Positions 15,965-24,753 of a stretch of DNA of 64,000 bases are shown one piece after another. Under the pieces are notes generated by a model, which saw only the letters and a program-made list of their open reading frames with translations, did not search any database and was not told where the DNA came from. Position 1 is the first letter of the stretch, and each line of letters opens with the position of its first letter. The stretch is from Anaerolineae bacterium. GTDB taxonomy: Bacteria > Chloroflexota > Anaerolineae > Promineifilales > Promineifilaceae. The stretch is taken from positions 1 through 64,000 of the forward strand of contig JAHDWK010000001.1 in the NCBI GenBank assembly GCA_023382655.1, read 5' to 3'. The position numbers and the translations under genes are program-made.

Positions 15965-17149
15965 ATGCCGCAAGTGGATTTTCGTAAAGAGGCGGAATCT
16001 CTGTTTGACGAAATGGTTGCCAGACGGCGGGACTTACACCAATACCCGGAAATGGGATTTGAAGAATTCCGCACCGCCGGGATTGTGGCCGAACAGTTAG
16101 ACCAATTGGGTTTTGAAGTGCAGCGAGGGATTGGGCAAACCGGCGTCGTCGGTTTGTTGGATGGGCCGCACGACGGACCAACGGTGATGCTGCGTTTTGA
16201 TATGGACGGCCTGCCCATTCAGGAAGAGAGCGGCGTACCCTATACCTCCCAAAATGCGGGCGTCATGCACGCCTGCGGCCACGATGGGCACACCAGCATG
16301 GGGCTGGCACTGGCCAAAATTATGGCGAAGTACCGGGAAGAGATGCACGGCCGTATCAAATTCGTCTTCCAACCGGCCGAAGAAGGGCTGGGCGGTGCGT
16401 TTGCCATGATTGCTGATGGCGTCCTGGAAAACCCGAAGCCTGATGTCACCTTTGCCATGCACATCTGGACACCGGAAGAGGTGGGCACAGTGCGTGTGGT
16501 GGAAGGGCCATGCATGGCCTCATCCAGCGTCTTTACCATTACCATTCATGGATTTGGCGGGCATGGCGCGGCCCCCCATCTGGCCAACGACCCCATCGTC
16601 GCCGCCGCACACATCGTCACCGCCCTGCAAAGCATCGTCAGCCGCAACATTAACCCCCAGGAAAGCGTGGTGGTTTCCATTGGTGAATTCCGGGCGGGAG
16701 CTACGTTCAACGTCATTCCCGACAAGGCCACTCTGAAAGGCACGGTGCGCAGCTATAACAATGAACTGCACCGCCTGATTTACCGGCGCATCCTGGAAAT
16801 GGCGACGCGCATGGCCGAGGCGTTTGGCTGCAAGGCTTCGATGGAGACGATTGCCATTGTGCAGGCGGTGGTGAATGCGGAGGGGCCGACGGCCGTTGTC
16901 CGTGCTGCCGCCGAAAAAATTGTGGGCGCAGACCACATCGTCGAAAAACGCACGATGGCTTCGGAAGATATGGGTTTCTTTTTAGATGAAATACCCGGCT
17001 GTTACTTCTTCATCGGCGGTCGTAATGAAGAAAAGGGGTATATCTACCCCCACCATCACCCCAAATTTGACTTTGATGAACGCGCCATGATTGACGGTGT
17101 AGCTATCATGGGTGAAGCGGCGGCGCATTATGTGTTGAACTCGGTGTGA
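15965..17149 (+). CDS. M20 family amidohydrolase/carboxypeptidase
   Basis: A 394-residue zinc hydrolase of the M20D (IAA-amino acid hydrolase/hippurate hydrolase) group. It shows RRDLHQYPEMGFEE, the metal-binding HACGHDGHTSM, the QPAEEGLGGA acid-base motif, the lid-domain HGFGGHGAAPH, and SEDMGFFLDEIPG near the end. It likely removes an N-acyl group from an amino acid. The Met at 15965 has a GAGGAAG site; the longer upstream frame lacks one. The stop codon (GTG TGA TGC GTG) lies in the first unit of a heptad repeat. Confidence 0.85.
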   Translation: MPQVDFRKEAESLFDEMVARRRDLHQYPEMGFEEFRTAGIVAEQLDQLGFEVQRGIGQTGVVGLLDGPHDGPTVMLRFDMDGLPIQEESGVPYTSQNAGVMHACGHDGHTSMGLALAKIMAKYREEMHGRIKFVFQPAEEGLGGAFAMIADGVLENPKPDVTFAMHIWTPEEVGTVRVVEGPCMASSSVFTITIHGFGGHGAAPHLANDPIVAAAHIVTALQSIVSRNINPQESVVVSIGEFRAGATFNVIPDKATLKGTVRSYNNELHRLIYRRILEMATRMAEAFGCKASMETIAIVQAVVNAEGPTAVVRAAAEKIVGADHIVEKRTMASEDMGFFLDEIPGCYFFIGGRNEEKGYIYPHHHPKFDFDERAMIDGVAIMGEAAAHYVLNSV

Positions 17150-17190
17150 TGCGTGATGCGTGAGCCGTGAGGCGTAATCCGTGACCCGAT
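17143..17190. repeat. heptad repeat array (GCGTGAT family)
   Basis: GTGTGATGCGTGATGCGTGA and degenerate units follow. The M20 hydrolase stop codon TGA lies inside the first unit. Confidence 0.7.
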
Positions 17191-17218
17191 GCCCGAAGTC
17201 CGATGATGGAACGACCTC

Positions 17219-17295
17219 CTGACCAATGACAAGTGACCAATGACCGATCACCGATTACGGATAACGGATAACGGATTACGGATTACGGATTACCG
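17219..17295. repeat. heptad repeat array forming the cofD start
   Basis: TGACCAATGACAAGTGACCA is followed by about eight units of the type CGGATTA/CGGATAA. The cofD start codon and its first 20 or so codons lie within this array. Confidence 0.75.
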
Positions 17296-18214
17296 CATCG
17301 TCTGTCTGGCCGGGGGCGTGGGCGGGGCTAAACTGGCCGCTGGGCTGGCGCACATTGTGCCCCCGGCCAATTTGACCGTCATTGTCAATACCGGCGATGA
17401 CTTCCAACACCTGGGGCTGACAGTGTGCCCCGACCTGGACACGGTGATGTACACCCTGGCGGGTATGGCGAATGCGGAGACGGGTTGGGGGCGGGCCGGG
17501 GAAAGCTGGCGCACGATGGAAATGGTGGCCCAGTTGGGTGGGCCGGACTGGTTTAGTTTGGGCGACCTGGATTTAGCGACGCACCTGACGCGGACGCAGT
17601 TGCTCAGTGAAGGGCAAACGCTCACGGCCGTGACCCACCACCTCTGCACCCATCTGCACATCCAACCGGCCATCCTGCCCATGAGTGACCAGCCCGCGCC
17701 GACCATGATTGAGAGCGACGGCCGTATCCTGCCCTTCCAGACCTGGTTTGTGCGCGAACGGTGGCAGCCGCCCGTCAGCAAAATCATCCTGCCGGAAGAT
17801 GTCAAAGCCACCCATGCGGTGGTGCGGGCGCTGGAAACGGCCGATATGGTGATCATCGCCCCCTCCAACCCCTTTGTCAGCATTGACCCCATCCTGAATG
17901 TGTACCCCATCCGGGCATTGTTGGAGGATGTGCCGCAGGTGGTCACGGCCGTCAGCCCTATCATCGGTGGGCAGGCGGTGAAAGGGCCGGCGGCCAAAAT
18001 GATGCAGGAGATGGGCATGGAAGTGTCAGCGACGGCCGTTGCCCGCTACTATGGCGACCTGGTAGACCTGTTCATTTATGACCGGCAGGATGAAGGGGCG
18101 TTTGAAGAGAGGGGGGAGGCTGTGGCTATGGACACGATGATGGTGGATGGTGACGGCCGTGTGCGCGTCGCCAAAGAGGTTTTACACGCTTCCCTCAATT
18201 TCCTCGAATCCTGA
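17240..18214 (+). CDS. cofD: 2-phospho-L-lactate transferase, coenzyme F420 biosynthesis
   Basis: A 324-residue CofD-family protein that transfers the lactyl (or enolpyruvyl) phosphate moiety to the deazaflavin Fo. Diagnostic motifs are LAGGVGGAKLAAGL, VNTGDDFQHLGL and APSNPFVSIDPIL. The enzyme normally begins about four residues before LAGG. Here no start codon exists that close, so the first about 20 residues (MTDHRLRITDNGLRITDYR) are encoded by the heptad repeat and must be translated. Five ACGGCCGT palindromes lie in this gene, giving TAV or DGR. cofE and an F420 reductase are at 60.6-62 kb. Confidence 0.85.
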   Translation: MTDHRLRITDNGLRITDYRIVCLAGGVGGAKLAAGLAHIVPPANLTVIVNTGDDFQHLGLTVCPDLDTVMYTLAGMANAETGWGRAGESWRTMEMVAQLGGPDWFSLGDLDLATHLTRTQLLSEGQTLTAVTHHLCTHLHIQPAILPMSDQPAPTMIESDGRILPFQTWFVRERWQPPVSKIILPEDVKATHAVVRALETADMVIIAPSNPFVSIDPILNVYPIRALLEDVPQVVTAVSPIIGGQAVKGPAAKMMQEMGMEVSATAVARYYGDLVDLFIYDRQDEGAFEERGEAVAMDTMMVDGDGRVRVAKEVLHASLNFLES

Positions 18215-18314
18215 ACTTTTTTCAGGTACTAAAGAGTTAATGAATCCCCCGTGCCAGTTCAGTATACTTTTCCCAGTTGATGGTGTACCCTGACCACATA
18301 AAATTCACCATAGC

Positions 18315-18342
18315 TAGAGGGCAGTCTGGAAACCGCCCTCTA
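18315..18342. promoter_or_regulatory. hairpin upstream of the kinase gene
   Basis: TAGAGGGC and GCCCTCTA form an 8-bp stem with a 12-base loop, ending 10 bp before the kinase ATG and covering the expected ribosome-binding site. It may limit translation initiation, or it may be a dispersed repeat. Confidence 0.35.
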
Positions 18343-18352
18343 CAATGACCTT

Positions 18353-20959
18353 ATGAACCAATCTTATGCCCAAGAACTGCGGCTAGATACCAGCCGTATT
18401 GTTATCCCCGTCCTCACCACAATCGTCCTTTTGCTCAGCCTCATCTTTGTTGTTGGCTCCTCTTCTTTCTGGGGAGTGAGCCACTTCTGGCTTTCTGCTC
18501 TTATGGCCCCATTAGGTGCGGCACTGTCCTGGCGGTTCATTAAAAACGACAGATACGATCTGGGCATCAGCATTTTTTTGCTGGTGCAATATACCTTGTT
18601 GGCTGTCATCCTTTTTCAGGAGTGGCAGCCGGGTAGCCCCATCCCTTACCTGTTTGGCATTCTAATTGTGGCTACGGCCATGCTTAGTCGGGCAGAAAAC
18701 AGCTTTTTAGCCTGGGGCGCGGCCACCGTCGTTATACTGGCAGTGGTCTTTGGGCAGGCAGGCATGTCGTTTGAGACCTTTCAATTGATACTCGGTCCCA
18801 TTCTGGTTAATCTGGGACTGGCGGGCATTGCTTTTTTGTCGGCGGTGGAGTGGCAGTATGCCGTGGAAACGGTGAGCGATTTGCACCGCAATGTGCAGCG
18901 CCGCCGGGATGAACTGTATGCAATTCAAGAAGAAGTGAAGTTTGCCAACGCCAAATTAGAATTCACGAACAGCCAATTGGAAAAGGCAAGGCAGGAAGCG
19001 GTGGATGAACGGGATATACGCACCCGTTTTATGAACCATGTTAGCCATGAACTGCGTACCCCCCTGAACTCGATTGTAAATTTTGCCCATATTGTGCGCC
19101 TGGGTGGGCGCGGCCCGGTATCTGAAGGGCAGATTGATTACCTGGAACGAATTGAAAAGTCGGGTTGGCACTTGCTTTCAGTGTTGAATGATTTGTTGGA
19201 TATGGCCCAAATTCAGGCCGGCGAATTTAAGCTGCATCTGGAGGTGTGTGATTTGCACGCGCTTTGTGAAGAGGCGATGACCACCACGCGCGGATTACTG
19301 CTAGAGAGCCAGGTTGATCTGGTGCGTGATTACCCGGACGAATGGCCGTTGGTGCAGGTGGATAAGATGCGGGTGAAGCAGTCGCTCATCAATCTGCTGG
19401 GCAATGCCGTCAAGTATACGGAGGAGGGGTTGATTACTCTGCGCGCACAGCAGATTGAAGATGAATTGCATCTGTCGGTGATTGATACCGGCATTGGTAT
19501 TGCGCCCGAACACCATGAAACGATTTTTATGGAGTTCCGCCAGGTTAATGAATCGGCGGCGCGGAAGCGGGTGGGTACCGGTTTGGGGTTGCCCATTACG
19601 CGCCATTTGATCGAGCGGCATGGCGGACGGATGTTTGTAAGCAGCGAGGCGGGGCAGGGGTCTTGTTTTACCATTGCGCTGCCTGTGTATCAGGAACAGG
19701 AAGAGGCGGTGGGCGCGGCGGTGGCCGCGGCAGTGGCCGATACTAAAATGGTGACAGTGGGGGCGTTGGCTGCCTCTGTGGTGATGGCGCCGACCGTGAT
19801 TGCCCAATTAGGGAACTATGTGAGCGGGTCTGATGATGTGGCGGCAACGGCGGCAGAAGAATCGGCGGTGGAGGTGTTGGCTACGGCCGTTACGCCCGCC
19901 CCGGCGTCAACCACCATCACGACGAAACCACCTGAAAATGTGGGGAAAGAGAGCCAGCCGGTGGTGGAGGAAATAAACTCTGCACCTTTACGCCTGCGCC
20001 ACCGCTGGGTGTGGGCTGTGGCCGCTATACTGCTGCTGGTTTTAATCGGGGGGATACTGTTCACGATGTTTGGGGGGGCCGGTGATGGCATGTTTTTGGC
20101 GGCCGCGGCCGCGGAAACGACGATGCCCGCTTCATCTGGGGGGGCCGGTGTTCCCGCTACGGCCGTGCCCCCTACCCCTATCCCGACTGCCACCCTGGTG
20201 ACGGAACGGGCCTCGCCCACTACCATGCCGGTGATGGAAGCCACGGAAGTTGTGCCCACCGCCACCTCTACGGCGCTGGCGACAGCGACCATCATGCCTA
20301 CGCATACAGCCAGCCCGTCTCCCAGCCCCTCTCCCAGCCCCTCACCCAGCCCCTCACCTAGCCCGTCAGCCAGTCCATCACCCAGTCCATCGCCGACGGC
20401 CGTGTCCACAGACACGCCAATCCCTACTTCTGGCAATATCGCTACCGCTCTGCTTAACTCGTCACTTTATCAGGAGGCGGATGCTGCCAGCGTCGAGGTC
20501 ACCTTTGTCAATGCCGGTGATCCGCTTACCGTGGTGGGGCGTTCCGCCAATGGAAACTGGCTGTATGTGCGCACGGCCGATGGGCTGGAAGGCTTCGTGT
20601 TTGGTGAACGCCTGCAATGGAGCGGCGACAGCGAAACTTTGCCGGTGATCAGCAGTGGCAACAGTGCGCCACCACCGCCGGTAACTGGCCCATTGGCCCT
20701 GGACCTGTATCTGCTGCCCGATCGGGGGCGCTGCGAAGGCCAGACATGGTGGCAAACGGTGTATATGCGCGGCCAGGGCGGTAATGGTGTTTACACGTAT
20801 TATTGGAATGGCAACCAGGTGGCGGCCAACGTAGCGAATGATGGCCTGACGCTGGAAGTGAGCTTCACCGGTGGCGCCCAATCCGGGGTTGGCGAAGTTG
20901 TTTCCGGGGGTGTGGCTGTGTCGAAAACATTGTTCATCCCCCCGCCAGAATGTAAATGA
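18353..20959 (+). CDS. histidine kinase with extracytoplasmic SH3-like tail
   Basis: An 868-residue protein with unusual architecture. Residues 20-170 hold about five or six TM helices. A coiled coil leads to the H-box NHVSHELRTPLNSIVNF (His near 231), N-box LINLLGNAVKYTEE, and DTGIGIAPEHHE and GTGLGLPITRHL. After the ATPase domain comes an Ala/Val/Thr-rich segment, then a TM helix at about 555-577 (WVWAVAAILLLVLIGGILF). A Pro/Thr/Ser stalk follows, with a run of Ser-Pro repeats (650-680), an SH3b-like domain (VEVTFVNAGDPLTVVGRSANGNWLYVRTADGLEGFVF) and a final Ig/PKD-like segment with two cysteines. The topology puts the tail outside the cell. A receiver gene follows. Confidence 0.85.
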   Translation: MNQSYAQELRLDTSRIVIPVLTTIVLLLSLIFVVGSSSFWGVSHFWLSALMAPLGAALSWRFIKNDRYDLGISIFLLVQYTLLAVILFQEWQPGSPIPYLFGILIVATAMLSRAENSFLAWGAATVVILAVVFGQAGMSFETFQLILGPILVNLGLAGIAFLSAVEWQYAVETVSDLHRNVQRRRDELYAIQEEVKFANAKLEFTNSQLEKARQEAVDERDIRTRFMNHVSHELRTPLNSIVNFAHIVRLGGRGPVSEGQIDYLERIEKSGWHLLSVLNDLLDMAQIQAGEFKLHLEVCDLHALCEEAMTTTRGLLLESQVDLVRDYPDEWPLVQVDKMRVKQSLINLLGNAVKYTEEGLITLRAQQIEDELHLSVIDTGIGIAPEHHETIFMEFRQVNESAARKRVGTGLGLPITRHLIERHGGRMFVSSEAGQGSCFTIALPVYQEQEEAVGAAVAAAVADTKMVTVGALAASVVMAPTVIAQLGNYVSGSDDVAATAAEESAVEVLATAVTPAPASTTITTKPPENVGKESQPVVEEINSAPLRLRHRWVWAVAAILLLVLIGGILFTMFGGAGDGMFLAAAAAETTMPASSGGAGVPATAVPPTPIPTATLVTERASPTTMPVMEATEVVPTATSTALATATIMPTHTASPSPSPSPSPSPSPSPSPSASPSPSPSPTAVSTDTPIPTSGNIATALLNSSLYQEADAASVEVTFVNAGDPLTVVGRSANGNWLYVRTADGLEGFVFGERLQWSGDSETLPVISSGNSAPPPPVTGPLALDLYLLPDRGRCEGQTWWQTVYMRGQGGNGVYTYYWNGNQVAANVANDGLTLEVSFTGGAQSGVGEVVSGGVAVSKTLFIPPPECK
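20311..20395 (+). repeat. Ser-Pro codon repeat in the kinase stalk
   Basis: Tandem hexanucleotides of the type AGCCCNTCNCCC encode an (SP)n run. Synonymous variation among units suggests selection on the peptide rather than recent slippage. Confidence 0.7.
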
Positions 20960-21039
20960 GAGAGGTGGTGGTGCGATATTCAGGAGCGCCCGGTCTGGTA
21001 ATTGCCAGTGTACGGCCGTATTGATACACTTAAAAAATT

Positions 21040-21456
21040 ATGGAAACTGATCTCACACTTCAAGATGCTTACATTGTATTGGTAGAAGATGATCCCAATG
21101 CCCAACTCATTACACTGGATTTGCTGCGTTTGGGTGGCGCCAACCGCTGTTATGCCCGCAAAAGCGCCGACAGTGCTATTACTTTTGCCGAGCGGCTGCC
21201 CAAAGTTGATTTGTTCCTGGTGGACATTAATATGCCGGGCAAAAGTGGTTATGAATTACTGGGGGAAATTCGGGAACACGACATGCTAAAAGAGGCCCGT
21301 GTGGTGGCTGTTTCCGCCGGGACGCTCATGGCGGAAATGGAACATGCCCGCCAATTGGGGTTTGATGGTTTTATCAGTAAACCATTGAAGCCGGGCGAAT
21401 TTGCCGGTCAAATACAGCGTATCCTCACCGGCGAAGCGATTTGGGACCGAAGCTAA
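21040..21456 (+). CDS. single-domain response regulator
   Basis: A 138-residue receiver: E16/D17/D18, phospho-acceptor D62 in LFLVDINMPGKSG, S92 and K114 in FISKPLKP. It lies 80 bp after the SH3-tailed kinase and is its likely partner. The short C-terminal tail carries no output domain. No clear ribosome-binding site precedes the ATG. Confidence 0.88.
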   Translation: METDLTLQDAYIVLVEDDPNAQLITLDLLRLGGANRCYARKSADSAITFAERLPKVDLFLVDINMPGKSGYELLGEIREHDMLKEARVVAVSAGTLMAEMEHARQLGFDGFISKPLKPGEFAGQIQRILTGEAIWDRS

Positions 21457-21475
21457 AGCGGATTTTGTGAAACTC

Positions 21476-21877
21476 ATGAAGTGGAAGTATATGAACCGCT
21501 ATTTACCTGTTCACCTGGTTTTTTGGCTGGGCACGGCCGTACTCCTGAGCGCCTGTTTTGGTGGCGGTGGTGAAGAACAACCCGTGGCCACCGGCCAAAC
21601 CGTTCTCACCTGTAATGAAGTCTGTGCGCAACAGGGGCAGTGTGGGACGGCCGTAGACGGCCGTCCACTCATCTTAGGCCGCAACGACCGCCCCGAAACC
21701 CGTGATCATAACCTGGTATTTAATGCCGACCTGCCCATTACCGTTCTGGAAACCAGAGAAGAAATGGTACAATCGGCAGATGGTCAATTCGCCATGCAGC
21801 CATTCTCTTTCATCATCCTGAATGATAACGGTCAACAAGGATGGGTGGCTAACTGGTGTGTGGTTTCGGCTCCGTGA
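21476..21877 (+). CDS. small lipoprotein of unknown function
   Basis: About 133 residues. The N-terminus MKWKYMNRYLPVHLVFWLGT is followed by AVLLSAC, a lipobox that predicts lipid modification and membrane anchoring. The mature part is Gly-rich, then has TVLTCNEVCAQQGQCGTAVDGRPL with three closely spaced cysteines, and ends with GWVANWCVVSAP. It resembles no family I can name; the last third could be an SH3-like barrel. A Met at 21491 is an alternative start. The gene overlaps nothing but follows the response regulator by 19 bp and may be co-transcribed. Confidence 0.6.
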   Translation: MKWKYMNRYLPVHLVFWLGTAVLLSACFGGGGEEQPVATGQTVLTCNEVCAQQGQCGTAVDGRPLILGRNDRPETRDHNLVFNADLPITVLETREEMVQSADGQFAMQPFSFIILNDNGQQGWVANWCVVSAP

Positions 21878-21893
21878 ACTGGATATGAAGCCA

Positions 21894-21951
21894 CGAATTT
21901 CTCGAATCAACACGAATTCCTGAAATTTGTGTAATTCGCGGCTATTTGAAG
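21894..21951. repeat. inverted repeat of CACGAATT units
   Basis: AGCCACGAATTTCTCGAATC, CACGAATT and the complementary GTGTAATTCGCGGCT form a hairpin between the lipoprotein gene and the next small membrane protein gene. Confidence 0.45.
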
Positions 21952-21962
21952 GAGAAGACAAC

Positions 21963-22316
21963 ATGCGTCTGGAAAAGAAAAAAAAGGAACAATTGTCAAA
22001 GCGCAAAGGTTTATCTGGCCGCACTTTCATCTTTGTCCTCTGGCTGGCTATCTCCTTTGTGGTTGCTTACTTTCTGGTCAATTACCTATTTGGGGCAGGG
22101 TATCTCTCGGAAAAATTTTACTACACAGATCTGGCCGCACCCCGTACCTGGTCCCTGACCCTCTTAAAAGGGATCACGATGTTTTTCATCGTGGTGATCA
22201 TGCAGGTAGTGCTCACGTTAGGCTTCATGTTGGGTAGCCCGGAAGGGCGGCGACGCACCGGCGATCCGACGATGTATTCGCGCAATAAAGACCCATTTGA
22301 TGACGGCCGTTACTAG
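21963..22316 (+). CDS. small two-TM membrane protein of unknown function
   Basis: A 117-residue protein. A strongly basic N-terminus (MRLEKKKKEQLSKRKGLSGR) precedes TM1 (TFIFVLWLAISFVVAYFLVNYLF). TM2 is ITMFFIVVIMQVVLTLGFMLG, and a cytoplasmic tail ends NKDPFDDGRY. An AGGAGAAG site precedes the Met. The topology is probably both ends inside with a short outer loop containing FYYTDLAAPRTW. No family recognised. It may be in one transcript with the lipoprotein upstream and the hydrolase downstream. Confidence 0.65.
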   Translation: MRLEKKKKEQLSKRKGLSGRTFIFVLWLAISFVVAYFLVNYLFGAGYLSEKFYYTDLAAPRTWSLTLLKGITMFFIVVIMQVVLTLGFMLGSPEGRRRTGDPTMYSRNKDPFDDGRY

Positions 22317-22354
22317 AGCCGGTAATTCACAAGTGGTAAGCGGCAGAGGAAAAC

Positions 22355-23290
22355 ATGAAAGGAAAGCTGATCTGGATGGGGCTGGCCGTCGTTGGCTTGC
22401 TCTTGCTGGTCTATGTGGGGGGTAGCTGGTTTTTTGGGGATGTGCTGATCAACAGGCAAACAGCATCCCTGGCGGAATCCCAGGCCAGCATGGCGGAATT
22501 AGGATTGCCCACTTTGTCCACCCCGGAAGCAGTCACCATTCAAAATGAGGATGTATCCCTGGCCGGTTTTTTCTATGACAATGAACAGGCGGGTGACTGT
22601 GCGGTCATTCTGCTGCATGGTTATACCGGCACCCGTTACAGTGCCTTACAATACGCTCCCTTGTTTTGGGAACGTGGCTGTGACCTGCTGGCGTATGACG
22701 CTCGCGGCCACGGTGAAAGCAGCCCCGCTTTTCACACCTATGGCTACCATGAGCGGCAAGATGCGCGGGCTGCTTATGAGTGGTTATTAACCCGAACGGG
22801 GCTTGAACCAGATCAGGTGGGGTTAACCGGCGTTTCTTATGGAGCGGCTACTTCTTTACAAGCCGCGCCGCTGCTGCCGGAAGCTGCCTTCATCATAGCC
22901 GATTCGCCCTATGAAAGTTTGGAGGCAATTGTATCTAAGCAGGCAGTAGATCAGTTCGGGGAATGGACGAAGCTGTTTGTGCCGGCGGCTTTTGCCATTG
23001 CCGAAATGCGCGCGGCGTTTGATGTGGCCGAGGTTTCGCCGGAAAAGGCAGTAGCGGCCACGGCCGTACCCATTCTGCTCATCCACTCCCGTACTGACGG
23101 CTATACCCCCTACACCCATTCAGAGAACATCTATGCCCAGAGCAATCCGGCGACAACCGTTTTGCATATTAACGACTGGGGTTCGCCACACGGCCGTGAC
23201 ATCTTCACCGATTTTGCCACTTATAAACAATACGTGGATGAGTTTTTGGCCCGATATGCGCCCGATTTTGGTAACGGCGACGGCCGTTAA
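22355..23290 (+). CDS. membrane-anchored alpha/beta hydrolase
   Basis: A 311-residue protein with an N-terminal signal anchor (LIWMGLAVVGLLLLVYVGGSWFF) and an extracytoplasmic alpha/beta-hydrolase domain. The oxyanion region is VILLHGYTGTRYS, then LAYDARGHGESSPA; the nucleophile elbow is GVSYGAA, the acid HSRTDGYTP and the His in WGSPHGRD. It resembles the Bacillus YqkD-like or Bem46-like hydrolases. The substrate is unknown. It ends in GDGR encoded by an ACGGCCGT palindrome. Confidence 0.8.
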   Translation: MKGKLIWMGLAVVGLLLLVYVGGSWFFGDVLINRQTASLAESQASMAELGLPTLSTPEAVTIQNEDVSLAGFFYDNEQAGDCAVILLHGYTGTRYSALQYAPLFWERGCDLLAYDARGHGESSPAFHTYGYHERQDARAAYEWLLTRTGLEPDQVGLTGVSYGAATSLQAAPLLPEAAFIIADSPYESLEAIVSKQAVDQFGEWTKLFVPAAFAIAEMRAAFDVAEVSPEKAVAATAVPILLIHSRTDGYTPYTHSENIYAQSNPATTVLHINDWGSPHGRDIFTDFATYKQYVDEFLARYAPDFGNGDGR

Positions 23291-23387
23291 GTCTTACCCA
23301 TATGCCTCCCCTGTGCGCCACTTGCTTGACCGCTTGACCACACGTAAAGCCCCTCTATACGGCAATTATTAAACGGAAAGATAACTC

Positions 23388-23771
23388 ATGCACTACACAT
23401 CCCCTCCTGACCAGCCGGCCTACAACGAACAAGTGTGGCATCTGGTTCGCCAGGTGCCACATGGCACGGTCGTCACCTACGGCCAGATCGCGCAAATGCT
23501 CCCGCCGCCCATCGGGGTTGAACTTGAAGAATACAAAACATTCGGCCCCCGCTGGGTAGGCGAGGCCATGGCGGCCTGTCCTGCTGACGTGCCCTGGCAA
23601 CGGGTCATCAATGCGCAGGGGAAGATCAGCAACAGACCCGGCGCGCAGCGGCAACGACAACTACTGGAAGAAGAAGGCATCCTGTTTGTGAAAGACAAAG
23701 TTGACTTGAAGGTGTACCAATGGCCTGGTCCAGGCCATGAGGATGAACCCCGGCAGGCTAAACTGTTCTAG
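23388..23771 (+). CDS. alkyltransferase-like protein (ATL), MGMT fold
   Basis: A 127-residue protein with the DNA-binding fold of O6-alkylguanine-DNA alkyltransferases: VWHLVRQVPHGTVVTYGQIAQML, then WVGEAMAACP. The active-site PCHRV of MGMT is PWQRVI here, so the catalytic cysteine is replaced by Trp, as in ATL proteins. These bind alkylated guanine and hand the lesion to nucleotide excision repair instead of removing the alkyl group. The start has a GGAAAG site. A loop before GEAM (PPIGVELEEYKTFGPR) is longer than usual. Confidence 0.85.
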   Translation: MHYTSPPDQPAYNEQVWHLVRQVPHGTVVTYGQIAQMLPPPIGVELEEYKTFGPRWVGEAMAACPADVPWQRVINAQGKISNRPGAQRQRQLLEEEGILFVKDKVDLKVYQWPGPGHEDEPRQAKLF

Positions 23772-23935
23772 CGCCAGCAAAACGCAACTGCCTTGTATTG
23801 GTCAGTTAAGCTCATTTTTGCATTTTGAATAGAGCGCGGATGAACGCGGACCTGTGTTATACTTTGTCAGGTAAATCAGGCAGCCACCAATCAACGCAGT
23901 TTCGTATTAACCACGGTGATACGCAGGAGTTCAAA

Positions 23936-24724
23936 ATGCCCAGCCCATTCCCCGGTATGGATCCTTATCTTGAAGAGCGATCACGTTGGCCCGGTGTTCA
24001 CCAGCGGCTGATCACATACATGGCAGAGATGCTTCAACCACACATCCGGCCCAAGTACGTTGCTTCCATTGGTGAACGAATACAATTGGCCGGTATGCAA
24101 CACACGTATGTGCCCGATGTTTTTCTTGCTCACCGTCTGCATGAGCCAGCCCCTACGCTGGCTGTAGCCGGAATGGTGGAAGCTGACGAACCACAAACAG
24201 CCTTTGATGAAGAACGCCACGTCCCTTATCTTGAAATTATTTACCGGGAAACGGGCGAAGTGGTGACGGTAATTGAACTCCTCAGCCCGGCGAATAAGGT
24301 GGGCGACGGCCGTGAGCAATACTTACAAAAACAGACCGAACTACTTCATACCGAAGTCAATCTCGTGGAAATAGACCTGCTGGGTTATGGGCAGCCTACT
24401 GTTTTAGCTCGCAACGCCATCATCACAGAACCCGCCGATTGGCGCTACCTGATCAACATCAGCCGCGCCGGGCGGCGCAACGAACTGGAATTTTATGCCG
24501 TGCCCCTGCGAGAAAGACTGCCGCGCTGCCGAATTCCTTTGCGCCTGCCAGACCCGGATGCCGTTCTGGATTTACCGGCCGTTTTCACCCGCTGTTATGA
24601 TGCCGGTGGCTACGATCTGCTCATTGATTACAGCCAGCCCCCATCCACCCCCCTCCGCGAAACCGAAGCCGCCTGGCTTAACAACCTGCTCCAAGAAAAA
24701 AGAGGGGGGGCAGAAATTGCTTAA
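23936..24724 (+). CDS. DUF4058 family protein
   Basis: A 262-residue protein starting MPSPFPGMDPYLEERSRWPG, the hallmark N-terminus of DUF4058, with VHQRLITYMAEMLQPHIRPKY, LEIIYRETGEVVTVIELLSPANKV and VEIDLLGYG further on. The acidic pattern (VTVIELLSPANK...LLHTEVNLVEIDLL) resembles a PD-(D/E)XK-like core, but no function is established. The Met at 23936 has a CAGGAG site. The family is common in cyanobacteria, Planctomycetes and Chloroflexota. The gene converges with cimA. Confidence 0.85.
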   Translation: MPSPFPGMDPYLEERSRWPGVHQRLITYMAEMLQPHIRPKYVASIGERIQLAGMQHTYVPDVFLAHRLHEPAPTLAVAGMVEADEPQTAFDEERHVPYLEIIYRETGEVVTVIELLSPANKVGDGREQYLQKQTELLHTEVNLVEIDLLGYGQPTVLARNAIITEPADWRYLINISRAGRRNELEFYAVPLRERLPRCRIPLRLPDPDAVLDLPAVFTRCYDAGGYDLLIDYSQPPSTPLRETEAAWLNNLLQEKRGGAEIA

Positions 24725-24753
24725 TTGTCGCTGTGCGTCTTTTCACCTGTTCA

